Shown: one piece after another, positions 1-12,856 of the stretch
Numbering within the stretch: the stretch's first letter is position 1
Layout: each line of letters starts with the position of its first letter
Assembly (NCBI RefSeq): GCF_000247815.1
Contig: NC_021674.1
Coordinates: forward strand, 29,700,901-29,764,900
Direction of reading: 5' to 3'
DNA length: 64,000 nucleotides
DNA from: Ficedula albicollis
Lineage: Eukaryota; Chordata; Aves; Passeriformes; Muscicapidae
Program-made: the position numbers and the translations under genes
The notes under the pieces: generated by a model
What the model saw: the letters and a program-made list of their open reading frames with translations, nothing else
Told to the model about the DNA's origin: nothing
The model's database searches: none

Positions 1-97
1 ATAATGGAATTGGTTAATTTTTGATTGAAAACCAATGACATCTACACAGCAAGTCCTGTTGGCTAGTTGCCATGATCTAGGAGTGTTACTGCCCAAC

Positions 98-515
98 TCA
101 GTGCCCCCACCAAGACTCTCCAAACCACACACTGCTGTCTCTCACTGCCCTGTTCTCCACTCCCCTTCCCAACTGTGGTGGGATGGAGAGAATTATTGGA
201 GATAAGAAAGGCAGAGATAACAGGTTGAGGTAAGAACAATTTACTGGAAACAGGAATGAGATAAGAAAATGAACTCTAACAGCAACAACGCTGATGGCAG
301 AGGTCACAGGAAAAGAAACAAGTCTCACAGAAAACCTCCCCAATATTAGACAATATAGGATGACTCCCTCTGCCATGTTTACTTGACCCTTCTCCTGACA
401 AGAGTGTCCCTTTCCCCTGCCCCCAGCAGTGATGTGAGGTAGTGCAAAATAACCTCGCTGTCCTCTCCCAGCTACTGAAAAGATTAACCCCAGTGAGAAT
501 CAGGACAGTAGTAGA
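98..515. mobile_element. Decayed LTR-retrovirus-like fragment (tentative)
   Basis: The stretch has the look of an old avian endogenous retrovirus LTR. It has a C-rich segment around 105-175, then a purine-rich segment with 'ggttgaggtaagaacaattt' near 222-241, and a closing 'gattaacccc...aatcaggaca' near 483-507. I recognise this style from avian ERV LTRs but could not align it to a consensus. No gag, pol or env frame is seen. It lies in the KIF6 intron upstream of the first exon visible here. It could equally be unique intronic DNA. Confidence 0.3.
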
Positions 516-1027
516 ACTTGCAGAAGCTCTAGTACATGGGATACTTAAAACTGAGCAAGGCAGACAGGGACAGGAAAAAATGGATTTTGGGGAATTAGTT
601 TTTTGCTGGCAAAGGGGTGGATTAGTGACCTACTACCTCTTACTGACCTTTAAGTCCGTTTGAACAAATACTTGGGATTCCATTTATCCTCTGGTCTCGT
701 TTGGACTTCTTTTGTATCTAGTGGTAGGAGATCATTATCCTGTGAAAGTAATGACAGTAAATGCTTGACAGCTTGACAGTAAATGCTTATTTTTCAGACT
801 TTCTTACTGGACAGTTAAATCTCAGTATATGTAGAGTCACATTGTGCCTACTTGTTTACTTGCAGTAGAGAGGAGAGAACTCAGAAATCAACTTGTCCCA
901 TGGATCACAAAAAAGCCCTAAAATTGGCCAGCAGCGCAGGGAGTTTCAAATGATAGCAAATAGGCAATGACTTCATTGATTTTTGATATTTTGAATTCTA
1001 ATTATTTGCATTTTGTGTTTTTTACAG

Positions 1028-1078
1028 ACCATTTGAAAGGAAAGATAATCCAGAGGCAGATTCAGAGAGCAGCTCTAG
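1028..1078 (+). CDS. KIF6: KIF6 coding exon, copy 1 of a tandemly doubled exon
   Basis: This 51-bp exon sits between ttttttacag and gtaagag. It begins and ends in phase 1 and encodes HLKGKIIQRQIQRAAL. The corresponding human KIF6 stretch reads, from memory, HLKEEITQRHIQQVALG, so the match is clear despite the short length. It is part of the C-terminal helical region. The same exon with its splice sites occurs again 127 bp downstream. The preceding KIF6 exon was not found between 1 and 1027 and is presumably outside the window. Confidence 0.85.
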
Positions 1079-1154
1079 GTAAGAGCATAACATTTCAGAT
1101 AGGATACAACAGCAACAATAACCTTTCTTTATTTGCATTTTGTGTTTTTTACAG

Positions 1155-1205
1155 ACCATTTGAAAGGAAAGATAATCCAGAGGCAGATTCAGAGAGCAGC
1201 TCTAG
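1155..1205 (+). CDS. KIF6: KIF6 coding exon, copy 2 (tandem duplicate)
   Basis: This is an exact coding copy of the exon at 1028-1078, with identical acceptor (ttttttacag) and donor (gtaagag). At 51 bp and phase 1-1, splicing both copies in series would insert 17 residues and keep the reading frame into the exon at 15526. Using either copy alone gives the ancestral protein. The intron between the two exons would be only 76 bp. Whether this is a real duplication or two alleles placed in tandem by the assembler cannot be decided here. Confidence 0.6.
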
Positions 1206-1697
1206 GTAAGAGCATAACATTTCAGATAAGATACAACAGCAACAATAACCTTTCTCCCAGGGCTGAATCTGCTTGGGAGGCAAGTTTTTTGGGAGGCAAG
1301 TATTTTCTATGACAGTGTTTTACCACAGTATTTTTACAATACTCCATGCCACAAAGAACATGGACTCTGTGAACTTTGCCTGAAATTTGACTCAAAAGGT
1401 GTCTGATTTTATATGTGGTGAGAAAAATAATTCACAATTATTACAGATTTGGGAGTTTGGTTTCTGATTAGTCTAATCTGAATTGCCATTAACAGATATT
1501 GATTTGTCCTGAGGCTGAGCTAGTAGCCATGTTGTCACAATCTAACATTCTTTTTAATTTTTCTCATTTTAAGGGTGACTGAAGGCATATACAGTTCATT
1601 TCACTTGCATCTAGTTATTGATGCTGAGAATTTATTTCTTGCCATTTCTGTTGACACAGTTGTAAAGCTAAAATTGTCTAAGTTGTTCACAAAAGTG

Positions 1698-1865
1698 TAA
1701 AGTCATCCAAATTTGGTTTAAGATACTGTAAGCTGACTTCACTTGTGTATTGAAATTGTGTATTGAAATAGGTGTATTTTGTAAAGTCATCCAAATTTGG
1801 TTTAAGATACTTTAAGCTGACTCCACTTGTGTATTGAAATTGTGTATTGAAATTGGTGTATTGAA
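1698..1865. repeat. Tandem doublet, 84-bp unit
   Basis: The segment starting 'aaagtcatccaaatttggtt' occurs at about 1698 and again at about 1782 with a few substitutions (gactgtaagctgacttc versus gactttaagctgactcc type differences). Each unit contains an inner repeat of tgtattgaaat. Confidence 0.9.
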
Positions 1866-4800
1866 ATGGCCTAGCAGTGTTCATAAGAGAATTCCACTTT
1901 GAGGACAGTAAACTTTAGTCAAAATTTGACAGAAGAGTGCTGGGACAATCAGTTTAGATCACCCCTCATTTAGATCTATAAAAGAATCCCAAAATGTGCC
2001 TTCATGGACCTACTTCACATAAAAGGTGGGGCTCACTGAGACCAGAGTGTAGCTGATACGTGTACTTCTGTGTGTACATAACATAGAGAACATTTGTCTC
2101 TTAATAAGAGAGAGAAAATTTGGGCACTATCTTTTCTTCCAAAAATCTGGTGAGTAAGTATTTTAAAGTAATAACAAAACTGTTTCTCTTTATAATTTAC
2201 CCATGCATCTCAAGCTTTGTTGATGATATTATTGTTTCATACCTTTATAATTTTTTATTTTGATTTAAAAATCAGCACTAAGAATAATTTTGTCTATGTC
2301 AATAAAGTTCAGGAATCAAACTCAGCTGATTTTTATCAGGATGAGAAGGGGAAGTGAAAGAATTGCTGATCTCTTCTTCCTGGTATCCAGCAACAGGACA
2401 TTTGTAAAAGGTTCAAAGCTGCATCAGGGGAGGTTCAAACCTGATATTAGGGAAAGATGCTTTACCAAGAACAGGCTTCCTTAACAGGTGATCCATGTCC
2501 CATACCCGACTGTTTAAACAGTATTTGAACACCCTGGTTTAATACACTTTTGGTAAGCTCTGAAGAGAATTAGATGACTGCTAGGAGTCCTGTCCAACTC
2601 CTCCCTTTCCCTGCCCTCCCCTTCCCTCCTCTGAAGTTCAATTTAAAGGTGCTATCTACAGAATAACATGGAATTTTTTCTTTGATTCACTCCAGGTTTG
2701 AATACCATCTATTTAGTAATTTTTTAACACTTACAAGTTACATCAAGATGAATCATACAAATGCTGTTTGTGAGAATTCCTTTTTCAATGTTTTGAAAAA
2801 ATGAACTAATGCATTCTGAATGTGTGTTTCAATCTAAATGATAATATCTGGTCTTGTACACTGACCTTTTTAGTACATAGAAAAATTGTGTTTCCAATGC
2901 TGTTTTCAATAACTAAGCTGTTTTTTTATGACATAGGTAGGTATAACTTTACATGTCCTTGGGAAATGCCATAGCAGTGACTTTACCAGCTACACATTCA
3001 CAGAGTGAATATTCTGTTAGTATTTCACCTCATAGCAGGCAACCCATCTGGTTTTGCCTTTTTGTTTTGAGCGTTGCTGTCTGCTTATTCTCACTAAGTC
3101 TGGACCGCACAGAGTATTTTTCAGTATTTACTTTATTATTTTAAATACTCTGGATATTTTGACTTACTATTTGTTCTATGCACTGGGGAGTATTATTTGC
3201 CTGCCTGCCTTTCTGAATGAATGTTCTTTCAAAGAGTAACAGGTGCCAAGTCTTGCAGGAACTTCTTGATGATTAGAATGTCATCAAGATATTTTTAAAT
3301 GAAAACTGCGTGGTCAAAAGTCTAATTATAAGGGTCTGTTGAAATCCCAACATGAAATAAAACACACCATTGTTTCAACTAGAAACCAAGTTAACATCTT
3401 CCAGCTGCCTTTTTTCCTTCCCCTTAGCTTAAAGCATTTTATGGTAAAAACTCTTCAAGAAACTATTCTAGTCAGATTTTAAAGAGTGTAGATCTGTCTC
3501 CCTTATGGCTGTGCTTAAGATGTGGATTTCTTTTTGAAGGAAAACACCACTATTTAGCCCATTGCTCTTAGCTGTCTCTTTTAAAACACCATATGCTGGG
3601 AGTTAAAAAAGGACACAAATAGATGGGAGGTATCAGCAGAGACAAGGGATGCTCAAAGTTTGTCAGTACACTACCAGAAACATTGAATACTTTATGTAAA
3701 TTTGCAAGGATTCATCTCAGCATGCCTCCCATCTTTATTAACTGCAAAAATACCTTATTATGCAAATAAATTATTTTGGTTATCTTGATGAAGATCTTTC
3801 AGAGTAACACACTTAACTGCATTTTTAGGCAGGATTTCAAGTTCCTTTTGCATGCCTAACTGCACTTCAGGAGTATTTAAAATGAAATAATGTGCACACT
3901 GCTTAAGTATTGACAGCAAAAACACTGAGTCACAAACATGCTTCTGGGTGAAAAAGATGGGAGAAAAGAAAGGAAAGAAAAGCTTTCCCTGGGGTTTGCA
4001 GTGTTGTAGAAAAAAAGTCGGTACTTTATTTGACTCTACTGAAGCATTATCTTATGATGCTTTAAAGTAGTATTTCTGTAAAATACAGAGCCTAATGGCA
4101 AAACCTTTTTTCTTCTGAGGAGGTTTGTTAGGAATAAATTATTGTCCAACTCTGTTGTCTTTGTTAAAGCTGCTTGAAAAAAAAAAGGCAAATGTGGGTC
4201 TTTGTAAAGAATTAACATCCCTTGTACAGATTTCAGTATTAAGGCAAAGTTTTATCAGTATTTTATTTAAAAACTGCAACCAAACCAAAGAAAAAACCCA
4301 CTTATTTTTCCTGGTTTTGTAACTCGAATTTTTAGAAATAAGATTCTGTATTTCTGTTATTACTCAAAGAGCTGTTCTCATGTTCCTTTTTAAGCAAAAT
4401 TCCCTTGAAAAACTGATTTCTCATTAAAAATAAAATGACGAGGTAAGTCAGAAATAACAGATATGTTTCATTCCCTGAAAATGCATACCAGCATTTGATT
4501 TAGTGTGGCAAATGCCTGCAAGCAAAGATTTTGGCATGTTGTTTTTATATTTGGGGTTGTAACACATATTTGCTTTTAAGCAAACACAGGGAAATTTCTG
4601 CTTATCTTTCTTCCCTTTATCTGTACCATCTTTTCTTACATTTTCAAAGCTAGATGCCTGTTCTAAAGATGTTAGTATCAGCCTATGCCCTTTCTCATTC
4701 CTTGCTGTGTGTTTCTTTATGGCATCTTTTATTCTGCTTACTCACTTTTCCTTGTCTGGAAGTGAATGAACGTGATCAGCCCAGAGTACAGCAGGGACAG

Positions 4801-5013
4801 ACAGGCTGTATAATGAATGCCTCAAGGCATTCCTGCAGCAGTATTCCAGCCAGTCTTAGGAAAGGATTTCAAGCAATGATTCCTCCAATGCTTCTGATGC
4901 TGCCACTACCACGTATCTGATACCAGGATGCAAATATGTTGTCTGACACATTTCTGTAAATCAGAAGGGTTACAAAGGGAAACTGCTGCTCCCACTTGTC
5001 CAGAGTGTCAGAT

Positions 5014-5165
5014 CACAGAATCACAGGATGACTTGGGTTGGAAAGGAGGTTTAATGATCATCCAGTATCCTCTAGCTATGGAGAGGGACAGTTCACTCTA
5101 TCAGGTTGCTCAAAGTTCCATCCAACCTGTCACTGAACCCTTCCAATGTAGCTCATGCCACTAGA
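5014..5165 (-). mobile_element. CR1 LINE 3'-end fragment, reverse orientation
   Basis: The text 'cacagaatcacaggatgact' followed by 'gggttggaaagga', 'gatcatccagta', 'caggttgctcaaagttccat' and 'ccaacctgtcactgaaccct' follows the familiar reverse complement of the avian CR1 3' end, with substitutions throughout. The AGAATCAC octamer remnant marks the 3' terminus, so the element lies on the minus strand. It is old and truncated, with no coding capacity. Confidence 0.85.
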
Positions 5166-5730
5166 AATGCTGGTCCACCATGGTTTGTACCTGCTCTGGA
5201 TATAAGGTATGTTCAGGAGTGTATGGTAGTCCTCTCTGCAACCATTGCAATCTCTTCCAGACATATATAACATTAATTAGTCCAATAATTATGATTGTCT
5301 TGAACTCATCTGCTGTGATCTGTGTGAATGGAAAGCACATAGCACTTCCAAACTGCTGGTTTGCATCAGAGTTAATCTTTTCTTTAAATAAATCCATATT
5401 TAAATAAAATGAGCTTGGTTTCTTTCACTGCTTTATATCTTGTAACTGAGATGACATTTAACTTTTTCATATGAAGCAGAAGAGTCTTGATCTGTACTAA
5501 TACCATGAAATTAAGAGACACAAGTGTTTTCAATCACAAAATGACAGAATATGAGGAAACTGGCAGTTTGTGTTTTCCCACACAAATCCAGTATGCTCCA
5601 TGGAGAATAATAGATGGCCTGTTTTAAGGCCGTCATTCTTGGTGATGAAAAATGATATCTTATGTATGGGCTAAATAAAGCACTTTAGAGAAATAATCTG
5701 AAGCCCATAATTTCAAAGAGGTTGGTTTGG

Positions 5731-5751
5731 GGTTTTTTTTTGTTTTTTTTT

Positions 5752-5821
<70 letters not shown>

Positions 5822-5875
5822 GTTGGTTGTGGGTTTTTTCTTGGTTGGGTTTTTGGTTTTTTGGTTTTCTTGTTT
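5731..5875. repeat. Long T-rich simple tract with TTTGGTT motifs
   Basis: Two nearly pure T runs of about 35 bases each, separated by single G, are followed by a ggttgg / ttttttgg pattern. A 72-73 codon frame on each strand here is low-complexity (Phe or Lys) and is not a gene. Confidence 0.95.
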
Positions 5876-5980
5876 ATTGAGTTTTTTTGCAAGAGATAAG
5901 GCAAATGTGCCCAGTACTGCCAGGCACCCAAGAGCTAAAATATGCTAAAGAGCAGTGTGGGCAATTTGCAATAGCCTCAG

Positions 5981-6078
5981 AATAAGGGAAAGATTTCTCT
6001 TAGGAATTCAGAATTTTGATATTCACAAAGAATAAGGGAAAGATTTCTCTTAGGAATTCACAGTTTTGATATTCACAG
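5981..6078. repeat. Tandem doublet, 50-bp unit
   Basis: The string 'aataagggaaagatttctct' begins at 5981 and again at 6031. The copies differ at three visible positions near their ends. Confidence 0.9.
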
Positions 6079-7654
6079 TGTTTCTGTGTGTTATGTTCTT
6101 CTGTACACTCGGGCTTGAAAGGTCAAGCAGCAGTGGTGTTTCTGCTCGAGTTCCTGTGCGTGCAGCGCACTGATTTTTATTCCTAGGGTGACCTCTAGTG
6201 GCATCAAGGCCATTTTCTTTAGGGATGAGTTTCATTTCTTTAGTCTATTTCAAAGGAAATAGGAATTCTAAGTGACAAAAAGCTGATAAACGGGACATTC
6301 ATTCTTCATTGTTGCTACGACAAAGACACCAATAGCACAACTGGATGAAAATTCAAAACCAGTACCTCTTTGCCTTGTTTTAGGAGTTTTACTCTGCCAA
6401 AGATACAGACGCTTTTGATTCTGCTTTGTACAACTATTGAAACATATTAAGTACTTTTTAAATATTTACCAAATTAGTTTTTAATTGAATGCCTGCAACA
6501 GTTAGGAACAATTAATTTTGAAAACATACATAAATAGTTGTTTGGACATTACCAGTCGTTAGACTTTATGCTTTGGTAACTATGAAGATACACACTCTAA
6601 CAAACTTGCCTTGGTTTTGTACACTATTTTGTGCTTCAAGTCAGTACAGTTTATGGCTGAAACTATGAGCTCATGAAGAGTTTTTTTGTTTGTTTTTGTA
6701 CCTACCAAGTTCTTCTGTAAAGATGATCACAATCAGAAAAAAAAAACATGGATTCAAAGCAGCAGCTAGACAAGCTGCAATGATGCCATTGCCACAGTAC
6801 TTGAGGTTTCTTCGTAGGTAATATGTTTTGGGGTTTTCACAGTATTACATAGCAATTGAGTTTAAAACTGTAGGAGTATGTTCTAATAAGAAGACACTTC
6901 TTACATCTGTCCCTTCAGGCCTCAATCTCACAAAGACCTTTCTTTCCACAAGCTTCTCTCCAGTCCTTCTAGGGTGTTTTGTAGTTTTATTTTTTGCTGT
7001 ATTTTTTCTATTACTCTTTTTAGCAGGATTTACTGTGTCCAGTGTTAAATTCTAGAGGCAGGCATGAGTCTTCTCTTTCAGTTTTTCTTCAAGAAAGGCA
7101 ATACTGATATTTACTGGAAGTCTTTACAAATACGTCCTCCTGAGCTGTCAGAGAAAATTCTGAGATTACTTGTATGCTCCTATTAAGCTTCCCTTGTGAC
7201 CCACTCAAATCCAGCTATGAGATCTCAGAAAAGAGCAAAGACATTTTTGGATCAAATGATATTTTTATTAGGAGTCATGAACTTGTAGCACAACTACCCA
7301 GTGCTCAGCTTTATTGACATTGACTTTGGCATTTCACTGTTGTTGGAACAGCTTGTGGTCTCTGTAAGCTTTCTTGTAGTAAGTATTCCTTCTGAAGGAA
7401 TGAAAAGTTCAGTGAGAGTTGTATTATTATTTAGAAACTCCTTCTGGTATCTAACAAGACAGAATCTGGAGATGAACCTTTCAATTCTCTAGTTTGGTCA
7501 CTTAAGATACTAATATGCTGTGAGAGTAATTACACATTGAAAAAGTCATTAAAGAAGTTTGCAGGATCTCTGTTCGTGGAGTTTTCACAATATGTCTGGT
7601 TATTTTCACAATAATCTGATTTAGTTTTCACCCAACTTGAGCAGTTTGAACCAC

Positions 7655-7702
7655 ACAGGCTTCCAAGGTCTCTTCCAACCGAAATGATTCTATGATTCTA
7701 AA
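7655..7702 (+). mobile_element. CR1 LINE 3'-end fragment, forward orientation
   Basis: 'ccaaggtctcttccaacc' followed by 'atgattctatgattcta' is the characteristic CR1 3' terminus ending in ATTCTATG-type octamers, here on the + strand. Only the terminal part is recognisable; the upstream boundary is uncertain. Confidence 0.8.
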
Positions 7703-10482
7703 CCAGGACTTGAGGTGGAGGGAACAAAAATTAAAGCTGGTTCTAACCACATAGACTACAGATTCTAGGCCTAAGTTTGTTTGCTTAACTTCAGTATGTA
7801 TTTGAGTACCTCTCTCTCTTTTGGCTCTAAAAAGCTGGCAGAAAGTTTAACCAAGAATAATAAGGGGCTTAAGGTGCTGTAGGCTTCTTTCTTCTGACCA
7901 TGTCCAGTGGGTGTGTTGGGCAGCTTGACTAGTTCTGTTTCAGTCAAGGTTTCCTCCATGAAAAATTCTGTAATCTAATGAACTGTAAACTACAAATGGA
8001 GCCCTTTCACATCTGTATTTCTCTGAGTTTTTTCAAGGCCAGACCTAGAGTAGAAATTTCTGTCTAGCTGATTATGTAAAAGACAGGACAAGGGGTGAAT
8101 GAGCAATAGCATGGCAAGTGTGACACCCACCATTTCAGAACGACCTGCAGGTCTGGTAAAAAACTTTTGCCATTTTACTTTTTGCTGAAATAGCTAAAGG
8201 AAATTAATTCATTCATTCTTTGCTGAAAAATGTTTGCCTATTTGAGATCAAAATAAATAATTACTTGGAACAAGTAGCTAATAATATCCCACAAATGTGC
8301 AGAAGTTGGATATAACTTCTCCAGATAAGAATCTTGTGGTTAAGTTGTAATTGTTTCTGGATATGTCAAGATTGTCTCTTCTCAGTATACAGTACAGTGT
8401 AATTCAGCCAACAGCTACCAGAACATCAAGCCCAGTGTCCTTTCCTTCACAGGTCATAGGCAAGAACTGAGTTATGAGAGCTCCCTAAATACCTCTATAT
8501 TTCTTGTACCTTCTTGAGCTGGTAGCACAGCACAGACAGCCCAGCTGTTCTGCAGCCAGCAGGTATGTGCATGGGAGAACCATCAAAAGAGTGGCCCTCC
8601 ATGTGGGATATGAGTGTGGCCAGCAGGGATAGGGTGTCCCAAAACCATAATCTGGTCCCTGCAACTGCCCAAGTTGCACATGGCCCTAATCTAATAAATG
8701 TGCCAGAACACTGAACAACATCAAAATTAATCTTAAAGAATGACATTCCTGGTGACATGAAATTCTATAAGTGTAGTTTCAGAAATTTTCTGGAAAACTC
8801 ATACATCATACCATTTAAAAAAGCATTTAGGAAACTGTTTTAGAGAACCAGTGGAGTAACCATGTGGGAGAGTGGCAACTAAACTTTCTGTAGTACTTTT
8901 GTCTTTATTCTACATTTAACTGGGGTGGGGTCTTAGCACATCTCTCTGCTATTTGCATAGAAAAAAGCCATCAGATCAGTGATAGAGGAGCTTCAGCCCA
9001 ACACCTTTTGTCTTATTTAAGCCGAGAATTAAACTAAATAATTTATAGTGCAACCCCATGCTCACAATATATTGATTTCACCAATAATGACATGTCTTTC
9101 CTTTGCACTCTCCACTCTCCTGCAGATGAAAGTAACAGAAAGGTCAAAATTTCTCAGACAGGTGCAGCCATATACATTTGTTTGGTTAGTATTCACTTCT
9201 TGAATCAAGGTCAAAGCCTCATTTATTCTCCAGCTTGAAGTTAAACATCAGTTTCATGGCCCATCTATACCTATACACAGCTGAAACAGAAGCAGTTAAG
9301 GATAGACCTGTATGCTTATTTTTCCTTAATATTCTTTCAAATGACATTGCTATAAATTTAGTATAGAGTCCAGAATAAATGCTTCTGTGCATTGTCACGA
9401 GTGTTTCTACTGACAACCACAGACAGTTCTATACAGAATGCAGGTAAAACACCCCTTATTTTTAGAAAACACTAGGCCTATTGAATTAATCCCACAGTTG
9501 CATTGCATTCCTAAATGTGATCTGCAAGCACAGACTTTGCTGCCCATGCCTGTGTATGTTGTTCATGCACAGTGATCTGTGACACTCAATGTGGCTGCAC
9601 CTTTAGCACCCTTAGGGATGTCTTATTCTCAGGAAAGTTGAGCTACATTATTTTCAGTCAAGTCTTTCTCCTGTGCAGGCATTACTTTAAAAAAGTTGTG
9701 GTGCTTATTGAACTGCAGTCTGGATATTGGTGGTGGGGTATTCCTAATGTCTCCTGACAAAGCTTAGAAAAGAGGTTTTACTTTTTTTTCTATGAAAGCT
9801 CTTGGATTTTGTGAATGTGTGAATTTTTGTGAATGAATGTTTACAAAATCTCAAAGCTTATGGATGGCAAATCACACCCCTGTTTGGAGGCAGAGAAAGA
9901 TCATTCAAACATATCAGGTATGATTTTATCTAATATTTTAACAAGATAAATAATGCAAGATGAATTACATGTAATCAAATGGTAAAAAGTATTTATTAAG
10001 CGTAGGTAAGAATGTGAGTTAGTAGGGGGTTCCTGGCTAAGACCCAGCTATGTTACTGTTCCACTAGATTAGCTGGCATGTATGGAACATATTAAACTTG
10101 AAGCTGCTTTGTTGGTTTTTTGGTTGCTTTATGTTTTGCTTTGTTTTGTTTTTCCCCAGTATATTTTAATTGTATATTTGGAAAGCAACAGAGAATTTAT
10201 AGCCATGATGGTTTCAGAAGCTTGCATGGCTTAAGTGCAGCTGGCATGAAGGCAACGCCTTCTGTTTTGTATACCATGTATTTTCAGGAAGAAAAGTATA
10301 GATGACTAGTTTCAAAGTGAATTTGAATTGAAGTGTGACTCTGTATTTAGGAAAAACAACTCACTGAGGTGGGAAAAATAGCTCTGCTCTCCAGGTGTAC
10401 ATTGGAAGTTAGTTAATTTGAGCCAGTACTAAGCCAGTAAAACAATAAGCAATGCAATGTTACAAAAAAAACCCCAACAAAA

Positions 10483-10503
10483 CAAACGAACAAACAAACA
10501 AAC
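10483..10503. repeat. (AAAC)n short microsatellite
   Basis: About five units of caaa/aaac in 'caaacgaacaaacaaacaaa'. It is part of an A-rich patch that starts at 10464. Confidence 0.8.
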
Positions 10504-10925
10504 ACCTCAAAAGAAGCAGCATACCAATGGACACTTTTACTGAATTCAGTGATTAAAATAATAATCCAAATCAACAAAATACACATGTCCTTAATTCCCT
10601 GCACATCCATTAATTTATAAAATGCTGAAAATAGGACAGCATGTTTCAGTGTATTCTATGACAAACTGGCTGAATATTTTAAAAACCTATTACATTAGGG
10701 TTAAGTAAATTGCTCTAAAACCCACAATATAAACTCATGCAGATATTAGGGTATTTTCTTCTTCTCCTGAGTTACATTATGCCTACTCGTCTTTGCTTTT
10801 GTATAAGGCACACATGTGGTGCCCAGTGACAAACGTAGACTGACATGGCCCAGAGGAAACATAAAGAAAAAAAGGAGAATTACTTGTAAGATGATCCTGA
10901 ATAATGATAGATGGATAGTTCTTTC

Positions 10926-10975
10926 AAAAAAAAAAAAACCAAAAAAACAAAAAAACAAACCAAACAACAAAACAA
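10926..10975. repeat. A-rich tract
   Basis: A run of about 13 A is followed by AAAC/AACA repeats. This could be the decayed tail of a retroposed element, but no body is recognisable next to it. Confidence 0.8.
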
Positions 10976-12727
10976 CTTGAAACATATGTTCCAGTTTTAA
11001 AGCACTAATGCTTGAGTTTGCCAAATGCTGCAAAGTTGATAAATAATACAGTAAATATATTAATGGGACACTAAACTCAATTCTAAATTTGGTTACTTCA
11101 ATATAAATACTATAAATTTAAGCAGATAAAGACAAGACTATCCAGTGAAAAAAATGAAAATATTTGACTGCAAAAGTACAGCTGGAGGGCAGGGCACAAT
11201 GTTATTTGAGGCACGAGACAATAAATCTCCAGGAGTTTGACTTCCAGGGTACACTCAGGTTGAGAAATATATGAGCACCCCAGAGAGTATAAAGTTCAGG
11301 GTCACAGAGAGTTTCTTGCAAAATTTTCTGACAGTAGACAAGAATCTGCCAAAGTATTTAAGGTTGTTGCCAGCTTGCAGTAAACTATGGTGATAATACT
11401 TGGTATCATTCTAGAAACAGTGTGTTTCATCCGTGCTTTCCACATGGCTTTGAAATAGTGATCCAGTTAGCAGGTGCTACAATTTCTCTCTGGTGCTGTG
11501 GGTTTGATCATATGGAATGTGTTGTAAAGTTTACCACTTCCTGTACTCCAAAATTGGCCCTTTCATTAGAATAAAATAAATATATCTTTAAATGTCTCTC
11601 ACAGTCTTCTATATGGGAAGAAAAGCCCAAAAATTACAAACTTATGATTATTTTATCATATGAACTGGCATCTTGTGCAGAGCTCACCTTCATCTCTCTG
11701 CAGGCAGCTGGTATCATTTGTGTCCTGTTCTCCCTTCACCAAATGGGTTGTATATGACAATGAAGCAACCACAAAATTTGCTAGCTATTTCCCTACCCAG
11801 TGTAGCTTAGTGTCAGTCTCTTCTTTACATCTTGTGGCTCAGTATTCTTAAAAAAGACTTCACAACTTAGGATTCATAATTTTTGCCACTCAGCTCCATT
11901 TGCAGTTATGTTAATGTAAAGAAACTTAATACTCCTTATCAGTACATTGCTGACTGCTGCCAAAATAGTTCTGTTGTACAGAACTGGATGCCAACAGAAA
12001 CCCCTAGTATCCACAGAGCCAATGTTTTCCTAAACATGCATGTCATACCTCCCCTCACCCCTGAAACTTGGGGCTGCATTATCCAGGATTAAATTGCAGC
12101 AACTGCATTTGTCACCCAGGAGAAGTCACTGGGGCACGAAAAGTGCATGTGGTATTACACTCCAACTGAATGAAATCATCTCAGCTGATGCACTAAAAGC
12201 ATAGAGCTAAACTGTACAGCTGAGTTTCATATGACAAACTGTCAATCAATAAATTAAAAGTCAACCCCGACTGAACAAAGCAGATACCACTTTGTGTTCT
12301 GTGTAGTTGCAGAAATGATATCTGATAGTTAATATTTTAGCAGTAGCATCCCTACATCTTTTAATGTATTGCAGATTTTTTCATGTAAGTGGGCAAAAGC
12401 TGATGTCATGATTTTTCAGTGCTTTGTAATCGACATATACTTTGTATATGTGTGGTTAATATATATTTTCTGTTTCTGCATGGGAAGGCAGATATATACA
12501 ATATAAAGAAAATCTTCGGAGAAAATAAAACCTGTAGCCAAAAGAAAGCATTTTTTTCTTAGCTGTCTAAATTAAATTTGTGAGTAAATATTACGCTTAT
12601 GTTTTACAGTCCATTCAGTGTCCCTCTAACTTTATTTTAAAATGACTGAGCCTAAGTACTGAAGAGTGCTAACATTAGATATGAGATACAGTGAGTAGTA
12701 ACCTCTGCCTTAGCTTCCTTTCTTCAG

Positions 12728-12856
12728 CTGTAGCTGAAATTGGTGGACTAGTAAGAGGAGAGGAGTGTGAGGCAGCAGAAGCCCAGGGGCAGAAAGAGGC
12801 CACTGCAGAGATTCATCAGGAAAGAGAAAGAGAAGGGAGAATAGAAGCAGCAGGGA
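12728..12856 (+). other. Candidate KIF6 cassette exon (unproven)
   Basis: A strong acceptor (cttcctttcttcag) is followed by 129 open bases and a usable donor (ggga|gtgagg). Both borders are phase 1, the same as the flanking KIF6 exons, so inclusion would add 43 codons in frame. The peptide is rich in Glu, Ala, Arg and Gln and would suit a helical or coiled-coil region. Human KIF6, as I recall it, has no counterpart. GA-rich intron sequence can be open by chance, so this is a hypothesis. A second plausible donor (cta|gtaaga) lies 23 bases after the acceptor and would not keep frame. Confidence 0.25.

Larger units (their letters stand above)
1002..1254. repeat. Tandem doublet, 127-bp unit, carrying the KIF6 exon
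   Basis: Two direct copies (about 1002-1127 and 1129-1254) differ at one visible base in the downstream intron (ataggata versus ataagata). The unit includes the polypyrimidine tract, the exon and 49 bp of following intron. It belongs to the family of two-copy doublets found throughout the window. Confidence 0.95.

Noticed and set aside
5713..5948. Poly-Phe / poly-Lys frames on both strands
   Set aside because: Translation of a T-rich simple tract.
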